Part shown: positions 55,642-64,000 of the stretch, one piece after another
Position numbering within the stretch: the first letter of the stretch is position 1
Layout of the letters: each line of letters starts with the position of its first letter
Origin: Aphanomyces cochlioides
Taxonomy: Eukaryota; Oomycota; Saprolegniomycetes; Saprolegniales; Verrucalvaceae
Reading direction: 5' to 3'
DNA length: 64,000 nucleotides
Assembly: GCA_019828595.1 (NCBI GenBank)
Contig: JAHQRK010000011.1
Span: forward strand, 682,001 to 746,000
Notes under the pieces: model-generated
What the model saw: only the letters and a program-made list of their open reading frames with translations
Databases searched by the model: none
What the model was told of the DNA's origin: nothing
Translations under genes and position numbers: made by a program

Positions 55642-55776
55642 TCCATGATATGCTGGTTCAGGTAGCACACAGAATTAAGTTGCACTGAAATTCTTCGAGA
55701 AGGCTACAGTATATTCCATGAGCATTTACCATAAGTCATCTAGATACCAGACATCAAGGTTCAAGAAGATGCATTA

Positions 55777-56146
55777 AAAATAAAGATAAAGCACTAAATA
55801 CAAGGTGCACCATGCCAGCCGAACGACGTCTCCATCGTCCAAAGAGACGACATGTTGCTCAGTTGGATTCGCATCGACGCCGTGGCTCACGACTGGGATT
55901 CGACTCTTCGCTGACTCGAGTATGACTCGATTGTCCAGGATGGCGGTTGGAACCACGATGGCATGTCTGGTTTCCCCCCGGAGCCACGACAGCGTGCAGG
56001 ACATCACGGCCAACCACACGAGCTGAGCAGAGCGGGATTATTTCCACGCATAGCTGGATAGCCCCGGTTAATGCTGAGTAGGGCCTGAAATTCAAGAAGG
56101 CGAGGTAGTGGCTCCGCTCTCTTTTCTGCTGCTCTGACGAAATCAT
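55777..56146 (-). CDS. Hypothetical small protein, uncertain
   Basis: Two overlapping minus-strand frames look partly protein-like: MISSEQQKRERSHYLAFLNF from 56146, and LAVMSCTLSWLRGETRHAIV continuing to a stop at about 55774-55776. No intron of normal size joins them cleanly. It may be a relic or non-coding. Confidence 0.2.
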
Positions 56147-56210
56147 GAAGACGGCGTCAACGAGAGTACACCCAGTTCACTGCAATGCAAGAAACCCTGC
56201 GGACTCTTCG

Positions 56211-57253
56211 CTAAGTGCTTCGCTGGTGTCGAGTAAAATGGGAATAGAAGTACGCAATCGTGAACTGCTCGTAAAATGGCTTTGTATTTCCCGCGAGTGG
56301 TTCACTGAATCGAGCGGCCATGCAAGTTTTGAATGCATCGCGCACTTTGGGATCTTTTCGCTCTTCCTCCGTCATGCCAGTCTTCAACGAAGGAATGAGC
56401 ACCGATGCTACAAAGTTGACAGCTCCAGACGCATTGTCAAAGTTGAAATCTAATGTCACGTGCTGGTATTCATGCAATTCAAGCTCTGGGACTTCAGCAG
56501 CCGCCTCCATGAACTCTTCAGTCGTGCGGAGAACAGAAGGCACTGCTATGCGGTGTAGAGATTCACTCGACAAGGCACCCATCGCGACCATGTCACGCAG
56601 TCCTCCGTTGACCACGTTGAAGTACTCGAGCATGTCAAGATTGCCATTGTTGGAGGCATATGTCCTGCACAAAGCTCCATGGTCCACCAATTCCGTCGCG
56701 CGATGCCGCAGGAAACCAACGAGATCTTCATGAGCTACTTGCCGCCATGCATCCAGGACATTCCGAGAGACATTGACTTGGCATTCAGGATCGTCGCAGA
56801 AGACACTGGGGCCAGGCAATGGCGCTGGGATCTTGGACAACCAGTGCGTTGAAATATACGAGACAAAGATGTCCACGGAGGCGGCTGGCATGACGCGCTC
56901 GTAGAAACTCTTGGAGATCGCACCAGTGTACACATTGGGATGCGCTTGAACGTACGACCCTGAAGAGTTGAGTGTGTTCAACAGAGTGCCAAAGTCGTCG
57001 GAGGGTTGATCTTCATGGAGGACGAGGAATTCGTGGCGTTTGTCGTTGGGGAAACTTGGCTCAAGGTGCTTGAGGACATGGCGAATAAGTTGGAGAGAGT
57101 TGCGTCCTTGCGATGCCCCAAGGTCGACAATGCAGTAGTTTGCCTTTGGTGGATTTTGCAAACCGAGTCATGGCGCGATGGAGAAGGTCGGTTGTCTTCG
57201 ACAAGATCCATTTGACAGATTGCTGCCTTGTTGTACGCTCCATCGCCTTCCAT
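56211..57253 (-). pseudogene. SABATH-type carboxyl methyltransferase, copy 1, 5' frameshifted
   Basis: The body is a SAM-dependent carboxyl methyltransferase (Methyltransf_7): SAM-binding CIVDLGASQGRNSLQLI, the D-P-S-D-D-F block (HEDQPSDDFGTLLNTL), ISTHWLSKIPAPLPGP, and a C-terminus PFYEQFTIAYFYSHFTRH. The expected start MEGDGAYNKAAICQMDLVE (57253) is in a different frame. Against copy 2 there are deletions of 2 nt and 5 nt between 57200 and 57130, a net shift, and the long frame has no nearby in-frame ATG. Unless an unusual intron or an assembly error is involved, it is a recently broken copy. The family methylates small carboxylic acids in plants and some microbes. Confidence 0.7.
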
Positions 57254-57447
57254 GTCTCCTACAATGCAACTTTGGGTCGTTATGGTCGTTAGCTCAACCC
57301 GAACTCAACGGTCCATTGAGTTGTCTTGTCCCAAGTTCGTGTATTCGCTGTCGTCTTCCAGAGACAGAGCATCGACGAAGACTCCGATAGTTTGTTCCTT
57401 TCACCTCGTTTCAGAGAGCTTCGACGAGGTTGAGGAGTGAAACATCT

Positions 57448-57975
57448 CTACGGCGCCACTCGTTGCCATCGAGTTAAGTAGATGAAGTTGATAATGTTCG
57501 TAGAATAATCACGTTAGACCGCCGATCACTCGACTCAAGGTCCAGCCATGCAAGCATCGTAGACTGCTCGAAAGTAGGACACGTTTCTTCCATCATTGGC
57601 CTTGGGAAGCATGTTGAAGAATTTCTTCACGTCGGTATGATAGTCTTGGGAGGGTGTGCTGGCTTTGGGGCTCCTCTCTGCAGAGACGTTAGAGCGTATG
57701 GTCGTTCCATCCATGGTGCGCTCGACGGAAGACGTCTTGGCTGCTTTTGCTAATGTTCCCGAGCTCGAACTGCACAGATACGAACACTTTGTGTGGTCGG
57801 ATACCCCTTTGAAAACCCAGCAGACGCTGCGGCACTCATGCCCGCGGTGCAAAAGCCAACTTACAAGTTGCCATGACGGAAGAAGAGCGGAAAGATCCAC
57901 GAGTGCCACCACTTCGGAGGCAGCATTTTCTTTACACAATGCACTCGAAGGCCGTGCAAGTAGATTGTATTTTGG
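57448..57975. pseudogene. Scrambled SABATH methyltransferase fragments
   Basis: On the minus strand at about 57448-57600 there are remnants of a C-terminus (VSYFRAVYDACMAGP, then LTRWQRVAP before the stop), interrupted by stops. Immediately next to it, on the plus strand at about 57650-57930, is an internal piece of the same family: LALGLLSAETLERMVVPSMV, DVLAAFANVPELELHRYEHF and MTEEERKDPRVP. The two parts are in opposite orientation, so an internal inversion broke this copy. Confidence 0.75.
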
Positions 57976-57994
57976 CTTTAGATGCGTACAGAAG

Positions 57995-59044
57995 TTAAGA
58001 TTGAGTCTGTCGAGGACGTCGCGACAAGTGAGCATAGAAGTAAGAGATCGTGAAGTCTTGGTAGAATGGCGTCGTGTGGTCCCCGACGACTTTGTTGAAT
58101 TGGTTGGTCATGCACTCGATGAAACCTTCATGGACACGAGGATCTGCCTTCTCTTCCTCGGTCATGCCGCCTACCAAGCAAGGCTTCATCACTGACGAGA
58201 GGAAATTCACCGCGCCCGAGACTTGGTCGAATCGGAAATTCAACGGAACATGTTGGTACTCGTGCACTTCGAGCTCGGGGACGTCGGCAGCAGCCGCGAG
58301 GAATTCGTCCGTCGTGCGGAGGTAGGACGACAACGCCATGCGGTCCAACGATGCGCTTGAGAGCAGTCCAGTTGCGACCATGTCTTCCAAAGACCGCGTG
58401 ACCACGCCAATGTTTTCAAACGAGAGCGGCTTTTCGTCGTTGGACACAAACGTCATGCACAAACTGCCATTGTCGACCAATTCGGTCGCGCGATGACGAA
58501 GAAAAGTGACGAGATCATCATGGGCTCCCTTGCGCCAAGCGTCTACCACTTCTGGAGAGGCATTCGCCTTGCGATCTGGGTCGTTGATAATGACGAGCGA
58601 GCCAGGGAGAGGGGCGGGCACCTTGGACAACCAGTGGGTCGCAATGTACGTGACGAAGACATCGATGGACGCGCTTGGAACGAGGCGTTCATAGAAACTC
58701 TTGGAGATGACTCCAGTGTACACGTTTGGTCGCGAGTGGATGTAAGACTCTGGCGAGTTGAGCGTGTCCAGGAGGGAGGCGAAATCGTTGGCCGGTTGAT
58801 CCTCATGGAGGACCAAATACTCAGGAGCCGAGGTGAAATTGGCGTCGAGGTGGGCGAGGACTTGGTGGATCAGTCGAAGCGAGTTGCGGCCTTGCGACGC
58901 GCCAAGGTCTGCAATGTTGTAGGTCGATTTTGTCGGTGCGTGTTTGGCAAAGCGGGCCATGGCGGCTTGGAGAAGGTCGTTGGTTTTGTCGACCATTTGC
59001 ATTTGGCACATAGCCGCGCGGTTGTACACTCCGTTGCCTTCCAT
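57995..59044 (-). CDS. SABATH-type SAM-dependent carboxyl methyltransferase, copy 2
   Basis: Single exon, 349 aa from MEGNGVYNRAAMCQMQMVDK (ATG 59044); upstream in-frame ATGs, such as 59131, would add residues not seen in the paralogue. SAM-binding motif YNIADLGASQGRNSLRLI; HEDQPANDFASLLDTL (the DxPxNDF motif); FVTYIATHWLSKVPAPLPGS (the WLS-x-x-P aromatic-substrate region); PELEVHEYQHVPLNFRFD; C-terminus PFYQDFTISYFYAHLSRR. It catalyses transfer of a methyl group from SAM to a carboxylate; the substrate cannot be told from sequence. The protein has two to three relatives within 8 kb. SABATH enzymes are best known from plants, so horizontal transfer is a possibility to test. Confidence 0.85.
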   Translation of the reverse strand: MEGNGVYNRAAMCQMQMVDKTNDLLQAAMARFAKHAPTKSTYNIADLGASQGRNSLRLIHQVLAHLDANFTSAPEYLVLHEDQPANDFASLLDTLNSPESYIHSRPNVYTGVISKSFYERLVPSASIDVFVTYIATHWLSKVPAPLPGSLVIINDPDRKANASPEVVDAWRKGAHDDLVTFLRHRATELVDNGSLCMTFVSNDEKPLSFENIGVVTRSLEDMVATGLLSSASLDRMALSSYLRTTDEFLAAAADVPELEVHEYQHVPLNFRFDQVSGAVNFLSSVMKPCLVGGMTEEEKADPRVHEGFIECMTNQFNKVVGDHTTPFYQDFTISYFYAHLSRRPRQTQS

Positions 59045-59499
59045 CGTAATGATCCAGGGGCTTCTCCGAGGCGACTCCAATTGAAAAATGAGCATACGAA
59101 TGTATCGCGTCGTGATCACTTCAGAAAACATACGCACTTACTCGCGTGGCCGCCGCATCATTCCATTTCTTGCGGCTTCTGCGGATTGCGTTCAGCCAAT
59201 AAGCTTTGAGTTGGATGGTCTGTTTGTATTAATAGTATTCTTTCGGGTGCGTAAAATTTCAAAAATCAACTCACGTCAATCGCGCCAATACAGTACATTA
59301 GATCTTCCTCACAATGACCAACTATTATTACTACTAATAACTGTACTAATAGTATTCATTTGGTGACCAGGGCTTTGATCAATAAACTCGATCACATGGA
59401 ATATTATTCCACTCTTTTTATTCAAATACTTCGATATAATAGATTACACGAATTTCAAAAAAATACATCAGATTTTTTATATGTACGAAATTACCGGTA
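59045..59499. other. AT-rich spacer
   Basis: Sequence between SABATH copy 2 and the pogo-like element. It contains repeated ATTAATAGTATTC-like tracts (near 59228 and 59348). No gene seen. Confidence 0.4.
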
Positions 59500-59511
59500 C
59501 AGACAACTCAC
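59500..59511 (+). repeat. Left terminal inverted repeat
   Basis: CAGACAACTCAC, preceded by the TA target site; perfect inverse of 61328-61339. Confidence 0.85.
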
Positions 59512-59728
59512 GGTTGAGTGACTCCCACTTGTAGAACAATTACACTTTAAGGAGGCAATTTAGTTGGACGAAAATGCCAATACAAAAAACAAGTATAATT
59601 TCACTGGTGTACATTTGACGGACTGAAGAACATAAGAACACTCAGTGGCATTCCATTTCAATCAACTGAACAACATTTGCGGCTTTTCGCTTGCTTCTGG
59701 CCGCTGAAAGTCATCAAACAAACGAAGA

Positions 59729-61245
59729 ATGGTACCCAGGACGCATCTTTCGTTAGCACAGAAGAAGCAAATAAAGAATCACAAGCTTCAGAACCCTAAA
59801 CTGACTCAAGAAGACTTGTGCCAATGGGCTTGGAAAACTTTTGGTTGCCGAGTTGGACGCTCAACTATGAGCAAGATTATCAGCGAGGATTTGCCAGAAA
59901 CACTTACACCTGACGCTAAACGCCATCAGAAAAGGCGCTTCCCAGCCATGGAGGAAGAGCTCTACAAGTTTGTCCTTGATAGTCAAGCCAAGACTGCGTT
60001 GACAGACTTTGTCTTATACACCAAAGCTAATCAACTTCTTGCAGCTTCTGGAGTCACTGCATCTGTATCGATATCTTGGGTTTCAAGATTCAAAACTCGC
60101 CATGGCATCCGTTCATACCGTTTGCATGGAGAAGCCGGGTCGGTTGACGTTGCTGAACTGGATAAGCAGCGACAGGAGCTATAGATTTTGCTTGACCAAT
60201 ACGAGCCTCAAAATGTCTTTAACATGGACGAGACGGGGCTTTTCTTCCGAATGTTGCCATCACGTGCTCTTGCAACAATGCCGATCAGTGGAAAGAAGAA
60301 GGACAAATCTAGGATTTCAATCGGTCTGTGTGCCAATATGGATGGTTCAGAGAAAATGAATCCCATTGTTATCAATAAGCATTTGAACCCACGTTGCTTC
60401 AAGGGCTGCAATGTTTCCAAGATTCCTGTGCATTACTTTGCCAACAGTAAAGCCTGGATGACTGCTGTCGTCTTTACAGATTGGTTGAGGTCATTCAATC
60501 TGAAAATGTGTGGACGAAAAGTGCTGCTCCTTGTTGATAATGCTCCTACCCATGTGGACCTTGAGCTATCCAATGTTGTTGTCAAATTTCTTCCTCCAAA
60601 CACGACGGCGTATATTCAACCTATGGATGCGGGCATCATTCGCAATTTCAAGCTGAAATACAAGACACACTTTGTTCAATGGCCGCTCGATCAACTGTCC
60701 GTCGGAAACGAAGACAAGAAGCTGGATGTCTTCAGCGCAATTAACATGGTTGTGAGAGCTTGGTCTGAGGTGACGCCATCAACAATTCGACACTGCTAGG
60801 CACACACGGGAATAGTGCCAGCTCCTACGGTTTGTATACTAAAGCAGAATGATGAGCCGAGTAAGCCCCTTATCTTACACCCCTTGCAAGTCTCATGCAA
60901 AAGCTGTCTTTGTCAGACAGCATGGACGCCGAAGAATACTTGACTTGCGACGATGATGTGGATGAATGGGAGCCATAAGCGGAAGTTTTCGTCGGCACAA
61001 ACGAGTGCCATGAAGATAACGATGACAATGACGAGAGTGAAAACATGCCCATGACTCATCGAGAAGCTATGAATGCGGTTGTTCAACTTGCGACTTATAC
61101 TTTTGTCCACAATATTGATGCACCTGGGCTGCATAAATTGACGGAAAGTGTTCGACAACAACTGCTCGGAAGCAAGCGCCAACAACGTATAACAGACTTC
61201 TTCTTCTCTCCAGTAGTTGTTTCTACTGTATGGCATATCATAATG
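59729..61245 (+). pseudogene. Pogo/CENP-B-like DDE transposase with nonsense codons
   Basis: The start MVPRTHLSLAQKKQIKNHKL leads into an N-terminal helix-turn-helix region and a CENP-B-type DNA-binding segment (RFPAMEEELYKFVLDSQ). The catalytic domain has NMDETGLFF, LLLVDNAPTH and LPPNTTAYIQPMDAGIIRNF, a DDD-type triad typical of pogo. A TAG at 60182-60184 splits the frame after RQEL. A second TAG at 60797-60799 falls where relatives have a Trp before AHTGIVP. The remaining 3' part is eroded. Confidence 0.85.
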
Positions 61246-61327
61246 TAGATGTACTGTACTGTCCGCAAAGTCAGATTCGAATCCAAGAACAAAGTCGTGT
61301 CTGGTGGACGAATCGTGTTCTCCAAGT

Positions 61328-61339
61328 GTGAGTTGTCTG
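61328..61339 (-). repeat. Right terminal inverted repeat
   Basis: GTGAGTTGTCTG followed by TA; perfect inverse of 59500-59511. Confidence 0.85.
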
Positions 61340-61341
61340 TA

Positions 61342-63210
61342 TATGCAAGATGCAAATTCTTTTCGATGAGATGCAATTGTAGCTATGGTGCCAGCGTTTC
61401 AGCGTTTCCATTGGCCAAATAGAATGATCAAATATTGGCCACGGCGAATCAGCATCGTCGTCAGAATCATTTCGTAAAAGTAGCGTAGACATAGATTCAC
61501 GTGCAAGGCGACGAGCGTCAGACGCTTCGGCAAGTCGAAGAAGCCCAACAGAGGCTTGTTCTTGGGTAAATTGTTGAGATTGTATGGTTAATTCGAAAAT
61601 GACAAAATGTATCAGCGCTAACTTTCTTATATCATATTATGCACATGATTCACAATATGATGCGATTAGGCGGAAAAGATCCAGGTTTTGACGAAAAACA
61701 AGATCATTCACAGATAGACATACGATTCACGCGATATCAAAGTGTGATATCAATAACAATGGACTATATGATATTTTTGCAATTTCTACAGATGTGGAAA
61801 ATCTCTGAAATATTGCTCATGATTTGCGTTGGGGCTCTATTGGATGAATGAAAATTAGAACAATACTTTCTCTCAAATTATATTCAGCCAATCACAATTG
61901 CCCAAAATATTTATTAGCCAATGGCGTCGATTGGAGAATCGATCTGGGGGTCTGGAAATTCGTATCAAATCAACAATATGTCATTTTCAGATAAATTGGT
62001 ATGGGATATTCAAAATGGAGGTAAAACCTTTTTGCATTTCGTGAAACGGCACGTTGGAACGAGTATATCCCGACCAAAAGCTCATAAATTGGCAGTAACA
62101 TGTTTTGAGGCATTTACAGACATGTCGAGGCACTGGCGATCCATAAACCGTCATAATGTCCATCTCAAATACTACGTAGTATTGAATTTAAAATGCCATA
62201 TTGGGCGAATTTATTACAATCTTTTTGGTTATCAGACATCGTACAATCCACACCTGTTCACCTTCATGTTCAGGGAAAGTGCAGGGGACACAAAAGATGC
62301 ACCTTCCAAATAGTTATCCGGACGAAATTTGTTCGTTTTGGCAAGTGCTTGGGTAAAAACATAAACTTCCTTAGATAGATGCTTTGTATCGTGGCGCCAG
62401 CTCCGGCGGTCATCCAAAACGCCTTTCGCATTTAAATTTGTGTGTCCGGATACAGTGTATTTTTTTCGTTACCAGTCCAATTTGGGATGAAAAACTCCAA
62501 TGATTTCCACCAAAAATCACACAAATTACATATTTAAATGATTTTCATTGGATAAAAATATGACTTTATAGATTTCTATTGGCTACATTATCTGGTAGCG
62601 AGAGCCAATATCAATTGTGTCGCTTCTTGTCCAGGCCATGCTCCTGAAAAGTGCGCGGCGCCAGCGTCAACGGTACTCCTTCATGATACTCAGGCTACGT
62701 GAAATGTTGCGTGAAAGAAACTTCATACATTCAGGTGCCCTTCTCAAAAATCAGCAGGATTCTGCTTGGTACACAATGCATGCGTCGCAGGACGTGCCCT
62801 CCTTCATCGATACATGTACTGTTTCTCCTCCACTTTTTCCTAGCCATTCCTCCCTAGTGGAAGGACGAACTTTGTTTGTTCTAGTAGAACGTCTACAGAA
62901 AGCCCACGCTACGCTTTGCCCCGCCCACTTTCCTTGGCCACGATGACAATCAACGCCGTTCAGAAAACGAAATCCCTCAAAACTAGATTTTGTACATCAA
63001 AATTTGGCAGTATAACATGCGTGAGTCTCTCACAAATCGCAAATTTTGCGAAGACGATTTTTTGGTCATCGCAAATTTGTGTGTGTACTTTTACTTGAAA
63101 AATGTCTCACGAAAAACCGGAAGAAATTTTCATTTGCGAGATTTTTGGCAGTCGTCCAATGGTCGATGACCAAGAAAAACCGGATAATTATCCGTACTCG
63201 TTAATTTCCC
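61342..63210. other. AT-rich region with probable transposon debris
   Basis: No intact gene. A plus-strand frame at 61921-62313 has no recognisable motif. A frame at 62617-62946 has one resembling the N-terminus of a PIF/Harbinger transposase (see separate entry). ATCCGG motifs near 62313, 62445 and 63180-63250 are present without an assigned gene. Confidence 0.35.
62617..62946 (+). pseudogene. Possible PIF/Harbinger transposase N-terminal fragment
   Basis: The frame contains RNFIHSGALLKNQQDSAW, YTMHASQDVPSFIDTCTVSP and PLFPSHSSLVEGR, the layout seen at the start of Harbinger-type nucleases (S-x-W...D-x-x-x-F-I...F-x-x-L). The catalytic domain is missing downstream. Confidence 0.3.
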
Positions 63211-63212
63211 AG

Positions 63213-63880
63213 TCAACCGACAATTCTTGTCCAGATAATTATCCGGATGATGTTATCAATCACTGACGTGGCACTCAAGCCAGTTGTCGACATTCGACCA
63301 TGAAGATGTCTTGAGAGCGTCGATAGTTCCAGAAGAAGAGCATCCACCTTTAGCAGGCTGTTGACACTCGTTCTCACAAAGGTTTCATTCGAAACTCCAG
63401 ATTTCAGTTCAATATCTTGGGAGATGAATTGAATTGGGTTCCGTGTCGGTGTTCGCATCTCTTCTTCCACACAGGAAATCCGATGACACTTTGCACAAAA
63501 GAGATCTGGTTCCTTGTTGATCACGACTCGATTGTGCCAACTCTTTTTTCCGATTCTTTCGCCTCTTCTGGCTCGAAGATGGACAACTACGAAAAGAGAT
63601 CCACCACCAAGGCAACATTGCGCAATGCTCATTTCCTAAAAGTGGTCGACAAACTTTCGTGTCCTCACTCATTTCCATGGGACGGACACCAACAATGACA
63701 CATTGTTGTACGCCTTGGAAGTGGCGACATCAGACATGACTTGAAATGTTATTATACGTGAAGGATCATTGAGTTCTGGTTGAGCTATATATACACAGGG
63801 ACGCCCTCAAAGTTCTCAAAGCCGACTCCACAGTAATAAACTCCATTGCTTGTGTACGTGACGCTCGGTTCTTGGGGAAG
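63213..63880 (-). CDS. Hypothetical protein, probably multi-exon, uncertain
   Basis: Minus-strand stretches look protein-like: PSVTYTSNGVYYCGVGFENF near 63860-63800, QCVIVGVRPMEMSEDTKVCR near 63690-63630, and EPDLFCAKCHRISCVEEEMR with FVRTSVNSLLKVDALLLEL in the frame at 63213-63632. Short introns could join them but I could not fix a single consistent model. The CxxC pair and coiled-coil-like end do not identify a family. The last codons overlap a TATCCGG cluster (63180-63250), so the true 3' end is probably further right. Confidence 0.25.
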
Positions 63881-63910
63881 AGAGAGACGTTTGACAGGAT
63901 TGATATCTGT

Positions 63911-64000
63911 CTACGGCGCCACTCGCTCGCGTCGAGTTAAATGGCAGAAGAAGTAGGAAACTCGAAAATGTTCATAGAATGGCCGCGTTCGACGGCCGAT
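63911..64000 (-). CDS. SABATH-type methyltransferase, C-terminal end only
   Basis: The minus strand from the window edge reads RPFYEHFRVSYFFCHLTRRE and then RVAP and a stop (63911-63913). This matches the last about 30 residues of copies 1 and 2 (PFYEQFTIAYFYSHF; PFYQDFTISYFYAHL). The gene continues beyond the window. Confidence 0.75.
   Translation of the reverse strand: MGRRTRPFYEHFRVSYFFCHLTRRERVAP

Larger units (their letters stand above)
59500..61339 (+). mobile_element. Pogo-like (Tc1/mariner superfamily) DNA transposon
   Basis: Terminal inverted repeats CAGACAACTCAC (59500-59511) and GTGAGTTGTCTG (61328-61339) are each flanked by TA (59498-59499 and 61340-61341), the expected target-site duplication. 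Similarity continues inward (CACTTGTAGAAC at left against CACTTGGAGAAC at right), although the left end has an extra about 15-bp repeat. The element is 1.84 kb and encodes one transposase with internal stops, so it is non-autonomous. Confidence 0.85.

Noticed and set aside
61921..62313. 130-codon plus-strand frame (MASIGESIWGSG...)
   Set aside because: No motif, AT-rich codon use unlike neighbouring genes, and surrounded by transposon debris.

Overview
The window looks like nuclear DNA of an oomycete, most likely a saprolegnian (Aphanomyces-like) water mould. Three things point there: very short GT-AG introns of about 32-60 nt; oomycete-type domain mixtures (START with PDZ, DEP with START and an AGC kinase, helicase-associated-domain repeats, expanded bZIP proteins); and a flagellar gene, as expected of a zoospore former. 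The genus is an inference. I found no rRNA, tRNA or CRISPR array.

Layout. 1-20.3 kb is gene-dense: the 5' end of EXO1; a small GPATAS-motif protein; a DEP-START-AGC kinase gene; a membrane protein with two TXNDC17-like thioredoxin domains; a PAPS reductase-glutaredoxin fusion; a PDZ-PDZ-PH-PH protein; ZNHIT2; a helicase-associated-domain repeat protein; the axonemal protein IC97/CFAP94; a START-PDZ-PDZ-START membrane protein; and a membrane-anchored flavodoxin-like protein. 20.3-42.6 kb is gene-poor and AT-rich. It holds five paralogous bZIP loci, all on the minus strand (four intact, one frameshifted), and a young but damaged Ty3/gypsy chromovirus-type retrotransposon at 29.7-35.4 kb. The last two bZIP genes lie in a head-to-tail segmental duplication that also copied part of the 3' end of the neighbouring Piezo gene.

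42.6-52.3 kb is one large minus-strand gene of about 22 exons encoding a Piezo mechanosensitive channel. Fibronectin-III and PH domains are embedded in it, along with a threonine-rich mucin-like segment. 52.5-55.6 kb carries a small zinc-finger protein, a CBM9-like type II membrane protein and a second double-thioredoxin membrane protein. 56.2-64 kb contains a SABATH methyltransferase cluster (one intact copy, one frameshifted, one scrambled, one running off the window end), a pogo-like DNA transposon with terminal inverted repeats, and degenerate transposon sequence.

A regulatory theme recurs. Clusters of TATCCGGATA-like motifs occupy the short divergent promoters EXO1/277 and ZNHIT2/11918, and also lie upstream of the 52.8 kb zinc-finger gene and the 23.4 kb bZIP gene. 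Exon structures below were worked out by hand-splicing from reading frames and GT-AG sites; no database search was run.
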